Shown: positions 7,037-14,864, numbered from the stretch's first letter. The stretch: 16,264 nt of DNA from Pseudomonadota bacterium (GCA_023438115.1 JAEZEB010000074.1:1-16264); one strand, 5' to 3'. Notes: a model not told the origin generated them from the letters alone. Program-made: numbers and translations.

Positions 7037-7765
7037 CTACTCCACCCAGCGCGTGAACGAGGCGACCGCCTCGCGCGGCGTGTGGAAGCGGTTCACGGGC
7101 GCGTCGAGGTCCGCGTAGCCGAGCGACATGCCGCACACCAGCATCTCGTCGGGCCCGGCGCCCACGTGCGGCAGGACGATGCGCCCATAGCTGTTCCAGG
7201 CCGCCTGCGGGCAGGTATGCAGGCCGCGGGCGCGCGCGGCCACCATCACGTTCTGCAGGAACATGCCGTAGTCCATCAGCGAGCCGCGGCCCATCACGCG
7301 GTCCATGGTGAACATCAGTCCCACCGGGGCGTCGAAGAAGCGGAAGTTGCGCTGGTGCTGCGCGTGCATCCTGTCCTTCTCGCCCCGCTCGATGCCCAGC
7401 AGGCCGTAGAGGCTCCAGCCGTTCTCGCGCCGCCGGTCGATGTACGGCGAGACCCATTGCGCCGGGTAGTAGTCGTATTCCTCGCGGTATTCCGCCGCCA
7501 GCGCAGGATCGGCGTAGATCGCGTCGTGCGCCGCGCAGACCTTGGCCGACAGCGCGTCGCGCGAGGCGCCCTGCAGCACGTACACGCGCCAGGGCTGGGT
7601 GTTGGTGCCCGAAGGCGCGCGCGCGGCGATCTCGAGGATCTCCTGCAGCAGTTCGCGCGGCACCTCGCGCTCGCGCAGGAAGGCGCGGCAGGAAAAGCGG
7701 CTGCCGATGGCGGCGTCCACGCTCGGGGGATCGGCCACCACCGTGGCCACCTGGGAAATCGTCAC
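7037..7765 (-). CDS. Nitroreductase family protein
   Basis: A 242-residue FMN-dependent oxidoreductase of the nitroreductase superfamily. R23, S25 and R27 in SRFSCRAF and the APSGTNTQPW segment (50-59) form the FMN-binding N-terminus, and GMSLGYAD (212-219) is the second conserved flavin contact. A long middle insert (84-145, with YYPAQWVSPYIDRRRENGW) fits a subgroup often annotated simply as 'nitroreductase'. Such enzymes reduce nitroaromatics, quinones or enones with NAD(P)H; the natural substrate here is unknown. The start is a GTG at 7765 that overlaps the thioesterase stop as GTGA, with GGAGG seven bases upstream inside that gene. It ends the deacetylase-thioesterase-nitroreductase operon. 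Confidence 0.9.
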   Translation of the reverse strand: MTISQVATVVADPPSVDAAIGSRFSCRAFLREREVPRELLQEILEIAARAPSGTNTQPWRVYVLQGASRDALSAKVCAAHDAIYADPALAAEYREEYDYYPAQWVSPYIDRRRENGWSLYGLLGIERGEKDRMHAQHQRNFRFFDAPVGLMFTMDRVMGRGSLMDYGMFLQNVMVAARARGLHTCPQAAWNSYGRIVLPHVGAGPDEMLVCGMSLGYADLDAPVNRFHTPREAVASFTRWVE

Positions 7766-8208
7766 TGCAGTGCCTCCAGCACCTTCTTGAGGGAGTCCGG
7801 CAATCCGGCCGGACGGCGGGTGGCACGGTCCACGTAGACGTGCACGAAATGGCCCTTGGCGGCCGTGAGCGCTTCGCCCTGCAGGAACAGCCCGACCTCG
7901 TAGCGGACGCTCGAGCGGCCTATGGAGGCCACGCGCAGGCCGGCCTCCACCACCTGCGGGAACTCCACCGGCGCGAAGTAGTTGCACTGCGTCTCGATCA
8001 CCAGGCCGATCGTCTCGCCGCGGTGGATGTCCAGCACGCCCTGCTCGATCAGGTGCGCATTGACGGCGGTGTCGAACCAGCTGTAGTAGACGACGTTGTT
8101 GACGTGGCCGTAGGCGTCGTTGTCCATCCAGCGCGTGGAGATCGTGCGGAAGGCCTTGTAGCCGGCGCGCCCCTCCGGCTGCGGCCGGCCCGGTGTGGAT
8201 TCGCTCAT
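7762..8208 (-). CDS. Acyl-CoA thioesterase, hotdog fold (4HBT/YbgC-like)
   Basis: A 148-residue single hotdog-domain protein. The signature RWMDNDAYGHVNNVVYYSWFDTA (from residue 26) matches the 4-hydroxybenzoyl-CoA thioesterase/YbgC pattern, with the acidic residues D29/D31 and HVNN in the active-site region. It should hydrolyse acyl-CoA thioesters in the cytoplasm as a dimer or tetramer of hotdog units; chain-length preference cannot be told. ATG 8208 overlaps the stop of the deacetylase gene as ATGA, and its own TGA overlaps the nitroreductase GTG by four bases, so all three are probably translated from one message. The N-terminal 16 residues are polar and variable-looking. Confidence 0.9.
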   Translation of the reverse strand: MSESTPGRPQPEGRAGYKAFRTISTRWMDNDAYGHVNNVVYYSWFDTAVNAHLIEQGVLDIHRGETIGLVIETQCNYFAPVEFPQVVEAGLRVASIGRSSVRYEVGLFLQGEALTAAKGHFVHVYVDRATRRPAGLPDSLKKVLEALQ

Positions 8209-9134
8209 CGCGGGCGATTGTGCCAGCGCCGCGCGTAGGCCGCGGCGGCGGCGAAGGTGTTCACCTGCGCGTGCACGGTGTCCTCGATGCGGCGCCCGTA
8301 GCCGCCCGCCATGGCGAAGGCGATCGGCAGCCCGCGCTGCCAGGCCCAGTCGAACACCCGGCGGTCGCGCGCTTCGAGCCCGTCCCAAGTGAGCTTCAGT
8401 CGCCCGAGCCGGTCGCCCTCGTGCGGGTCGGCGCCCGCCAGGTAGATCACGAAGCCGGGATCGAAGCGCTGCGCGAGTTCCTCCAGGGCGCGCTCCAGCG
8501 CCTGCAGGTAGGCCTCGTCGCCGGTGCCGTCCGGCAGGTCCACGTCGAGGTCGCCCGCTTCCTTGCGGAAGGGGAAATTCTTCTGTCCGTGCAGCGAGAG
8601 CGTGAACACCGTCGGGTCGCCCTGGAAGATGCGCGCCGTGCCGTTGCCCTGGTGCACGTCGAGGTCCACGATGGCCACGTGCAGCGGCCGGCGCCGCAGC
8701 GCCGCGTGTTCGGCCTGCATCAGCCGCGCCGCGACCGCGGCATCGTTGAAGACGCAGAAGCCCCCGCCCTTGTCCGGATAGGCGTGGTGGGTGCCGCCGG
8801 CGATGTTCGCCGCGACACCTTCGCGCAGGGCCACGCGGCAAGCGGCGATGGTCGCGCCGACGGAGCGGCGCGCCCGCTCGGCCATCGCCGCGCTCCAGGG
8901 AAAGCCGATCTCGCGCATCACGCGCGGCTCGACGCTCCCGTCGCTGATGGCCTGGATATAGGCGGGGGTGTGGACCAGCGCGAGTTGCCCGTCCGTTGCG
9001 GGTTCCGCCCGCTGCAGGCGCACGTCCGGAAGCTCGGCCGCGATCCGGTCGCGCAGGAGCCGGTACTTTTCCATGGGGAAGCGGTGGCCGGGCGGCAGGG
9101 GCAGGACGAACTGGTCGGCATAGAAGACCTGCAT
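8205..9134 (-). CDS. Histone deacetylase family protein (class IV-like zinc deacetylase)
   Basis: A 309-residue protein of the arginase/deacetylase superfamily with an intact active site: H116-H117 in GGTHHAYPDKGGG, zinc ligands D159 and H161 in DLDVHQGNGT, the third ligand D236 in GADPHEGDRLG, and the transition-state tyrosine Y279 in AGGYG. The Gln after H161 (HQGNG rather than HHGNG) is the form seen in class IV/HDAC11-like enzymes. Bacterial members deacetylate or deacylate small amines, polyamines or lysine side chains; HDAC11 itself favours long fatty-acyl groups. ATG 9134 is chosen for the GGGGGC ribosome site and because the conserved MQVFYADQF begins there; the frame is open upstream to 9293. 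It heads the operon with the thioesterase and nitroreductase, divergent from the phasin. Confidence 0.9.
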   Translation of the reverse strand: MQVFYADQFVLPLPPGHRFPMEKYRLLRDRIAAELPDVRLQRAEPATDGQLALVHTPAYIQAISDGSVEPRVMREIGFPWSAAMAERARRSVGATIAACRVALREGVAANIAGGTHHAYPDKGGGFCVFNDAAVAARLMQAEHAALRRRPLHVAIVDLDVHQGNGTARIFQGDPTVFTLSLHGQKNFPFRKEAGDLDVDLPDGTGDEAYLQALERALEELAQRFDPGFVIYLAGADPHEGDRLGRLKLTWDGLEARDRRVFDWAWQRGLPIAFAMAGGYGRRIEDTVHAQVNTFAAAAAYARRWHNRPR

Positions 9135-9198
9135 GCCCCCATTGTCGCGGCCGTTCGTCGGCTGGACGCCTGGAATGCTGCGCCGCAACAAAAACCGC

Positions 9199-9226
9199 TT
9201 GCAATCGCTCCGGACGTCCCTATACT
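9199..9226 (+). promoter_or_regulatory. Sigma-70-type promoter of the phasin gene
   Basis: TTGCAA (9199-9204) and TATACT (9221-9226) are separated by 16 bases, in a stretch that is clearly more AT-rich than its surroundings. The predicted start of transcription, near 9233, would leave a leader of about 59 bases before the phasin ATG, which has GGAGA upstream. This is the best-looking promoter in the window and fits the high expression expected of a phasin. Confidence 0.65.
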
Positions 9227-9291
9227 TTGATCTATGCTGCGCTGCAACATGGATCCAGGGCAGTGAAGCAAACCCCAACCGGAGAACACCC

Positions 9292-9843
9292 ATGCTGACC
9301 CCCGATCAAGTGCTGGCCGCCCAGAAAGCCAATATCGAAACCCTGTTCGGCCTGAGCGCCAAGGCTTTCGAAGGCGTCGAGAAGCTCGTCGAGCTGAACG
9401 TCACCGCCTCCCGCGCCGCGCTGACCGAAGCCGCCGAGACCGCCCAGACCTTCCTGTCCGCCAAGGACCCGCAGGAACTGATGGCCGTGCAGGCGATGCT
9501 GTTCCAGCCGCTGGCCGAGAAGACCGCCGCCTACGGCCGCCACGTGTACGACATCACCTCCGCCACCGGCGCCGAGTTCGGCAAGACGCTGGAAGGCCAG
9601 TTCGCCGAGGCCCAGCAGAAGTTCCTATCCGTCGTGGACAACGCCGCCCGCAACGCGCCCGCCGGCTCCGAGACCGCCGTGGCCGTGTTCAAGAGCGCCG
9701 TGGCCGCCGGCAACAACGCGCTGGAGTCGGTGCAGAAGGCCGTGAAGCAGGCCGCCGACGTGGCCGAAGCCAACTTCAACGCCGTGGCCAACACGGCCGT
9801 GAACGCCGGCAAGACCACCGGCCGCGCCAAGCGCGCGGCCTGA
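9292..9843 (+). CDS. phaP: Phasin family protein (polyhydroxyalkanoate granule-associated)
   Basis: A 183-residue, alanine-rich, almost entirely helical protein. The opening MLTPDQVLAAQKANIETLFGL, then KAFEGVEKLVELN (32-44), matches the TIGR01841/phasin_2 pattern of Burkholderiales PhaP. The C-terminus is an Ala-Lys-Thr-rich tail (AGKTTGRAKRAA). Phasins coat polyhydroxybutyrate granules in the cytoplasm, controlling their size and number. ATG 9292 has GGAGA about nine bases upstream and a strong promoter at 9199-9226. The gene stands alone on the plus strand and is followed by an intrinsic terminator at 9995-10028, so it is monocistronic. The codons are strongly biased to C/G in the third position, consistent with high expression. 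The polymer synthase genes are not in the window. Confidence 0.93.
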   Translation: MLTPDQVLAAQKANIETLFGLSAKAFEGVEKLVELNVTASRAALTEAAETAQTFLSAKDPQELMAVQAMLFQPLAEKTAAYGRHVYDITSATGAEFGKTLEGQFAEAQQKFLSVVDNAARNAPAGSETAVAVFKSAVAAGNNALESVQKAVKQAADVAEANFNAVANTAVNAGKTTGRAKRAA

Positions 9844-9994
9844 GGCCTTGCATTGCGGGTTCCTGACGCCATCTGCCTGGCCAGGGAACTCCGCCGGTAG
9901 GCTCACGTCCATCGAATGCCAGGGACGGAACGCGAGTTCCTTCAGGTTGTCTCCTCGGGTCCTTTCGATGCCTTCACCGGCACAGGGATCCTTG
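9844..9994 (+). other. Phasin 3' untranslated region, no gene seen
   Basis: The 151 bases between the phasin stop and its terminator hold no plausible open reading frame with a ribosome site and no clear second promoter. The stretch is transcribed as a long 3' UTR if the terminator assignment is right. Nothing else is recognised. Confidence 0.4.
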
Positions 9995-10028
9995 GCCTCC
10001 GGTCGCAAGACCGGAGGCTTTTTTCTTT
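9995..10028 (+). terminator. Intrinsic terminator downstream of phasin
   Basis: A perfect ten-base-pair stem, GCCTCCGGTC (9995-10004) with GACCGGAGGC (10009-10018), is closed by a GCAA tetraloop of the stable GNRA class and followed by TTTTTTCTTT. This is a textbook rho-independent terminator for the plus strand, 151 bases after the phasin stop. On the minus strand the hairpin also forms but lacks a T-run, so it need not stop the convergent sorbosone-dehydrogenase transcript. Confidence 0.9.
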
Positions 10029-10046
10029 GTACGGCCGGATTCGAGG

Positions 10047-11342
10047 TCAGCGGGGCTGCGCCCGCGTCACGCGCCACACCGTGTTCGACAGGTCGTCGGC
10101 CACGATGAGCGCACCGCGCGGGTCAACGGTCACACCGACAGGCCGCCCGCGGACCTTGCCGTCCGGGCTGCGGAAGCCCGTGACGAAGTCGACCGGATCA
10201 CCCGCGGGACGGCCACCCTGGAAGGGCACGAACACCACCTTGTAGCCCACGGGCTGCGAGCGGTTCCAGCTGCCGTGCTCGCCCACGAACCCGCCGTCGG
10301 CGAAAGCCTGGCCCATCGCAGGGGTGGAGAACGCGACGCCCAGCGCGGCCACGTGCGAACCGAGCGCGTAGTCGGGCGTGAGGGCCGAGGCGACCTTCTC
10401 CGGGTCCTGCGGCCGCACCCGATCGTCGACGTTCCTGCCCCAGTAGCTGTAGGGCCAGCCGTAGAAGCCGCCCTCGCGCACGGAGGTGAGGTAGTCGGGG
10501 ACGAGGTTCGGCCCGATCTCGTCGCGCTCGTTCACCACCGCCCACAGCTGGCCCGTGCCGGGCTGGATGGCGAGCGCGGTGGGATTGCGCAGCCCCGTCG
10601 CATAGGGCTTGTGCGCGCCCGTGCGGGCGTCGACCTGCCACACCATCGCGCGGTCGACTTCCGCCGTCATGCCGCGCTCCGTGATGTTGCTGTTGGAGCC
10701 GATGCCCACGTAGAGGAAGCGCCCGTCCGCGCTCGCGGCCAGGGCCTTGGTCCAGTGGTGGTTGATCTGGGACGGCAGGTCCGTGACCTTCTGCGGCGGC
10801 CCGCTCGCGGTGGTGTCCCCCACGCGGTAGTCGAAGCGCACCAGCGCATCCTGGTTGGCCACGTAGAGGCTGCCCTCGATGAGCGCGAGTCCATAGGGCG
10901 CGTCGAGCTTGTCGGCGAAGACCTGCTGCAGCTCGTACACGCCGTCGCCGTCGGCGTCGCGCAGCAGGGTCAGGCGGTCGCCGCCCTGGACCGGGCTGGT
11001 GCCCTTGGACTTGATGTAGCCGGCGATCACGTCCTTGGGCTTGAGGCTGGGCGCGTTGCCGCCCTTGCCCTCGGCCACCAGGATGTCGCCGTTGGGCAGC
11101 AGCAGCGTCTGGCGCGGGATCTTCAGGTCGGTCGCGATCGCGGTGATGGTGTAGCCCTCGGGCACCGTCGGGCGCTGGTCGCCCCATTGCGCCGGCTCGG
11201 CGATCACCATGTCGGGCAGGATGCCCCGCTCGGGCTGGGGCAGGTTCGGGTTCTGCCCGTACTGCGGCGCCTCGACCTCGCCGCTGCAGGCGGCCAGCAA
11301 GGCGGAGACGGTGACGCCCGCCAGCAGGATCACGCGCTTCAT
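10047..11342 (-). CDS. Sorbosone dehydrogenase family lipoprotein (PQQ-type beta-propeller sugar dehydrogenase-like)
   Basis: A 431-residue exported lipoprotein. The N-terminus MKRVILLAGVTVSALLAAC carries a lipobox with the lipidated cysteine at C19. The rest reads as a six-bladed beta-propeller of the L-sorbosone/glucose dehydrogenase family: PNGDILVAEGKGG (83-95), an acidic DADGDGV loop (129-135, calcium-binding-like), LRNPTALAI and GEHGSWNRS near the C-terminal third, and a closing GALIVADD blade. Family members oxidise aldoses with PQQ in the periplasm, but many lipoproteins of this type have no proven substrate or cofactor. ATG 11342 overlaps the stop of the DUF2231 gene as ATGA; the membrane protein upstream might accept electrons or simply share regulation. 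Its 3' end faces the phasin terminator. Confidence 0.87.
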   Translation of the reverse strand: MKRVILLAGVTVSALLAACSGEVEAPQYGQNPNLPQPERGILPDMVIAEPAQWGDQRPTVPEGYTITAIATDLKIPRQTLLLPNGDILVAEGKGGNAPSLKPKDVIAGYIKSKGTSPVQGGDRLTLLRDADGDGVYELQQVFADKLDAPYGLALIEGSLYVANQDALVRFDYRVGDTTASGPPQKVTDLPSQINHHWTKALAASADGRFLYVGIGSNSNITERGMTAEVDRAMVWQVDARTGAHKPYATGLRNPTALAIQPGTGQLWAVVNERDEIGPNLVPDYLTSVREGGFYGWPYSYWGRNVDDRVRPQDPEKVASALTPDYALGSHVAALGVAFSTPAMGQAFADGGFVGEHGSWNRSQPVGYKVVFVPFQGGRPAGDPVDFVTGFRSPDGKVRGRPVGVTVDPRGALIVADDLSNTVWRVTRAQPR

Positions 11343-11767
11343 GCCGCACCTCCCGTCCGCGAGCTCGCGAAGCCCAGCCAGGTCGCGATGAAGGCGAGGA
11401 CGAAGCCCACGATCGACAGGACCAGGCCGGAGGGCATCGCGGCCCAGGCATCGCGCGCATGCATCAGCGCGTTGAAGAAGCCCACCACCCAGGTGGCCAG
11501 CAGCACGATGAAGTAGCGGCCCAGGCCTGCTGCGTGGCGGCGGGGACGCGCGAGGTCGACGATGGCGAGGACCAGCGCCACGCCGGAGAAGACGAGGCCG
11601 CCGACGATCAGCCAGGACGCGAAATTGCTCCACTGGATCTCGTACGTCCTGGCGTAGGCGAGGTCGCTGAGCAGTGCGCCGAGGAACAGCGGCACGCAGC
11701 CGGCCAGCAGCACGGCATGCAGCGGATGGATGGCCTGGGAATAGCGGTACGTGAGGGTCTGGGCCAC
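11339..11767 (-). CDS. DUF2231 domain-containing membrane protein
   Basis: A 142-residue integral membrane protein with four hydrophobic helices (about residues 17-36, 45-68, 84-101 and 112-132). The start, SQAIHPLHAVLLAG, has the HP-H motif near the first helix that is typical of DUF2231 proteins, a family of unknown function often found beside redox or cytochrome-like genes; the histidines hint at haem or metal binding. The start is a GTG at 11767, with GGAGAA seven bases upstream. It is the first gene of a two-gene unit with the sorbosone dehydrogenase (four-base ATGA overlap). In this pairing it may serve as a membrane partner of the lipoprotein dehydrogenase, which is inference from position. 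Confidence 0.8.
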   Translation of the reverse strand: MAQTLTYRYSQAIHPLHAVLLAGCVPLFLGALLSDLAYARTYEIQWSNFASWLIVGGLVFSGVALVLAIVDLARPRRHAAGLGRYFIVLLATWVVGFFNALMHARDAWAAMPSGLVLSIVGFVLAFIATWLGFASSRTGGAA

Positions 11768-11793
11768 GAAGACGTTCTCCTGCAGCGAAGGCC

Positions 11794-11810
11794 GCCGGCA
11801 CGATGCCGGC
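11794..11810 (-). other. Small hairpin between the patatin and DUF2231 genes
   Basis: GCCGGC (11794-11799) and GCCGGC (11805-11810) form a six-base-pair stem around ACGAT, extended imperfectly by flanking GGCC. It lies in the 106-base gap after the patatin stop (minus strand) and before the DUF2231 GTG. There is no T-run, so a terminator or leader hairpin role is only possible. No other element is recognised in this gap. Confidence 0.25.
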
Positions 11811-11873
11811 CTCGCGCCAGACTACAACGAAGCCGCGCTTCCGGGGGCGATGCGCCGCCGATGAGGACGCCGC

Positions 11874-12809
11874 TTACATGTCCTTCGCGAGCGCGGCTTT
11901 CAGCTGCGGCAGCAGCGCCTGCATGGCCGCGCGCCCGGCCTCGATCGCGCGCTTCTTGCCCGCGAAGTCGCCGCTGCCCATGCCGGCGAGGGCGGGCCGC
12001 ACCACCAGGTCGGCATCGCGCAATTCCCAGCTGTTGATGCTGCGGCCCATGATCGCGAAGGTCTGCAGCAGGATCTGCAGCGGGTCGCCCGAGGGATTGC
12101 CCTCGGGCGCGCTGGAGATGTCCACCGCGATCACGAACTCCGCGCCCATCTGCCGCGCATGGCGCACCGGCACGGGCGAGACCAGGCCGCCGTCGACGTA
12201 CTCGCGGTCGTTGATGCGCACCGGCAGGAACAGCGCGGGCACCGCGCTCGAGGCGCGCACCGCCGTGCCGGTGTCGCCGCGGCGGAACAGGATGCCCTGC
12301 CCCGTCTGCAGGTCGGTCGCGACGATGCCCAGCGGGATCGCCATGTTCTCGATCGTGCGCTGGTTCACCTGCGCGTTCACGTAGCGCGCGAGCGCCTCGC
12401 CGCGCAGCATGCCGCGGCTGAAGAGCGGCAGCGTCCAGTCGGCGAAGGCGGCCTCTTCCATGGCCATGGCCACCGCCTGCAGCTGCTGGCCGTTGCGCCC
12501 GCTCGCGTACAGCGCCGCCACCAGGCTGCCGGCGGAGGTTCCGGCCAGCACGGCGGGACGGATGCCCGCCTCCTCCAGCACCTGGATCACGCCGACGTGC
12601 GCGAAGCCGCGCGCGGCGCCTCCACCGAGCGCGAGCCCCACGCGCGGCGGCGGCTTGGGCGCGACGGCCACCGGCGGTTCCGGCGGGGCCTCGGGCGTTT
12701 TCGGCTGGGAGGCACATCCCGCCAGCAACGCGGCCATGACGCAGGTCAAGCCGCGCCACAGCCATGCGGACAGAATGGGATCGAGAATGATTCGCGTTTG
12801 TCTTATCAT
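11874..12809 (-). CDS. Patatin-like phospholipase family lipoprotein (RssA-like)
   Basis: A 311-residue patatin-type serine hydrolase. Motifs: GGGAARG (62-68, oxyanion hole), GTSAG (90-94) with nucleophile S92, and DGG (206-208) with catalytic D206, together the Ser-Asp dyad. The N-terminus has a hydrophobic segment ending LLAGC, a lipobox with cysteine C32, followed by a proline-rich linker (35-55). It is therefore probably a lipoprotein facing the periplasm, unlike cytoplasmic RssA. The likely reaction is hydrolysis of phospholipid or other lipid esters. ATG 12809 is chosen as the only upstream start that gives a full-length signal sequence; its ribosome site is weak and it lies inside the promoter of the divergent iron-binding protein gene. 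No frameshift is seen. Confidence 0.87.
   Translation of the reverse strand: MIRQTRIILDPILSAWLWRGLTCVMAALLAGCASQPKTPEAPPEPPVAVAPKPPPRVGLALGGGAARGFAHVGVIQVLEEAGIRPAVLAGTSAGSLVAALYASGRNGQQLQAVAMAMEEAAFADWTLPLFSRGMLRGEALARYVNAQVNQRTIENMAIPLGIVATDLQTGQGILFRRGDTGTAVRASSAVPALFLPVRINDREYVDGGLVSPVPVRHARQMGAEFVIAVDISSAPEGNPSGDPLQILLQTFAIMGRSINSWELRDADLVVRPALAGMGSGDFAGKKRAIEAGRAAMQALLPQLKAALAKDM
12781..12809 (+). promoter_or_regulatory. Candidate Fur-controlled promoter of the iron-binding protein gene
   Basis: TCGAGA (12781-12786) and TATCAT (12804-12809) are 17 bases apart and make a plausible sigma-70 promoter about 40 bases before the ATG at 12849. A Fur-box-like sequence, GAGAATGATTCGCGTTTGT at 12783-12801, fills the spacer: its left half matches the consensus GATAATGAT at eight of nine positions, while the right half is weak (about three of nine). 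Position and neighbour (ferric-iron binding protein) both support iron repression by Fur. The same bases are the first codons of the divergent patatin gene. Confidence 0.5.
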
Positions 12810-12848
12810 GCACACCGTCAGGAACCCCGCCTCCCAAAGGAAACCGGA

Positions 12849-13889
12849 ATGATCTCCAAGGCCTTCGTCGGCGCGACGCTGCTCGCCGCCACCGCCCTCA
12901 CCGCCCAGGCGCAGGACCAGGTCCTGAACCTCTATTCGGCCCGCCACTATTCGACGGACGAGGCGCTGTACAGCAACTTCACCAAGGCCACCGGCATCCG
13001 CATCAACCGCGTGGACGCCGACGATGCCGGTATTCTGGCCCGCCTGAAGGCCGAAGGCGCCGCCTCGCCGGCCGACGTGATCCTGCTGGTCGACGCCGCG
13101 CGCCTGTACCGCGGCGAGCAGGACGGCCTCTTCAAGCCGGTCAAGTCGCAGCTGCTGGAAGACGCCATCCCGGCGCAATACCGCTCCACCACCGCCGAAG
13201 GCACCACCTGGTTCGGCCTGTCCACCCGCGCGCGCGTGATCGTGTACGACAAGGTCAAGGTCAAGCGCGCCGACGTCGACACCTACGAGGAACTGGCCGA
13301 TCCCAAGAACAAGGGCAAGGTCTGCCTGCGTTCGGGCTCGCACCCCTACAACCTGTCGCTGTTCGGCGCCGTCATGCAGCACGTGGGCGAGCAGAAGGCC
13401 GAGCAGTGGCTCAAGGGCATCGTCGACAACATGGCCCGCGCGCCCAAGGGCGGCGACACCGACCAGATCAAGGCCGTCGGCGCCGGCGAGTGCCAGATCG
13501 CGGTGAGCAACAGTTACTACGTGGCGCGCCTGATGCGTTCCAGCAATCCCGACGACAAGAAGATCATGGAACGCGTGGGCGTGGTCTTCCCCAACCAGGA
13601 AAGCTGGGGCACGCACATGAACATCGCGGGCGGCGCCGTGGCGCGGTACGCGAAGAACACCGACGCCGCCGTGAAGTTCCTCGAATACCTCGCCAGCCCC
13701 GAGGCGCAGAACCACTTCGCCAACGGCAACAACGAATGGCCCACCGCCAGGGGCGTGAAGGTGAGCAACGCGGCGCTGACCTCCATGAGCGGTGGCGGCG
13801 ACTTCAAGGCCGAGACCATCCCGCTGGCCGCCGTGGGCGCCAACACGGTGAAGATCCAGCAGATGCTGGACCGCGTGGGCTTCAAATAA
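12849..13889 (+). CDS. Fe(3+) ABC transporter substrate-binding protein (FbpA/FutA type)
   Basis: A 346-residue periplasmic binding protein. The signal peptide is residues 1-21 (cleavage after AQA). The mature protein starts QDQVLNLYSARHYSTDEALY, the usual opening of FbpA/FutA ferric-binding proteins, and SNSYYVAR at 221-228 carries the paired tyrosines Y223-Y224 that bind Fe(3+) in the family. Other typical segments are RSGSHPYNLSL (161-171) and the C-terminal GGAVARYAKN. It captures iron in the periplasm and passes it to an ABC permease. ATG 12849 has AAAGGA about seven bases upstream. No permease or ATPase gene follows: a terminator-like hairpin stands 77 bases after the stop, so it is a lone binding-protein gene here. 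Regulation by Fur is likely from the site at 12783-12801. Confidence 0.94.
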   Translation: MISKAFVGATLLAATALTAQAQDQVLNLYSARHYSTDEALYSNFTKATGIRINRVDADDAGILARLKAEGAASPADVILLVDAARLYRGEQDGLFKPVKSQLLEDAIPAQYRSTTAEGTTWFGLSTRARVIVYDKVKVKRADVDTYEELADPKNKGKVCLRSGSHPYNLSLFGAVMQHVGEQKAEQWLKGIVDNMARAPKGGDTDQIKAVGAGECQIAVSNSYYVARLMRSSNPDDKKIMERVGVVFPNQESWGTHMNIAGGAVARYAKNTDAAVKFLEYLASPEAQNHFANGNNEWPTARGVKVSNAALTSMSGGGDFKAETIPLAAVGANTVKIQQMLDRVGFK

Positions 13890-13965
13890 CGCGCGGAGCG
13901 GACGCCTGCGGCGCCGCTGCGCGCCGCTCGCGTTCGAGACCGACCTCGCGCGGCTCAACGCTCGC

Positions 13966-13999
13966 CGACAAAGCCCGGCTTGGCCGGGCTTTGTCGTTT
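13966..13999 (+). terminator. Intrinsic terminator downstream of the iron-binding protein gene
   Basis: A perfect fourteen-base-pair stem, CGACAAAGCCCGGC (13966-13979) with GCCGGGCTTTGTCG (13983-13996), has a three-base TTG loop and is followed by TTT. The T-run is short, but the AAAGCCCGGC/GCCGGGCTTT core is the common Burkholderiales terminator form and may work in both directions. Confidence 0.75.
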
Positions 14000-14042
14000 C
14001 GACGAGGTGAGCGGCCGAAGGTCCGCCTCGACCGAGGAGAGT

Positions 14043-14072
14043 TATCGGGACGCCGGAGGCGTCCTCGATAAT
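14043..14072 (+). promoter_or_regulatory. Inverted repeat abutting a possible -10 element before the SDR gene
   Basis: TATCGGGACGCC (14043-14054) and GGCGTCCTCGATA (14058-14070) form an inverted repeat with a GGA loop and one unpaired T. Its right end runs into GATAAT (14067-14072), a good -10 hexamer 34 bases before the SDR start codon; no convincing -35 is seen. The repeat covers the region from -35 to -10, so it could be an operator. The rest of the gap 13890-14105 holds only the terminator at 13966-13999. Confidence 0.35.
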
Positions 14073-14105
14073 GGCGAGTTACGTCAACGTCAATCAGGAG
14101 CAGAC

Positions 14106-14864
<759 letters not shown>

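Noticed and set aside
12159..12848. Upstream extension of the iron-binding protein frame, and the 13958-12810 extension of the patatin frame
   Set aside because: Both extensions overlap the other gene in antisense. The signal peptides at 12849 and 12809 mark the real starts.
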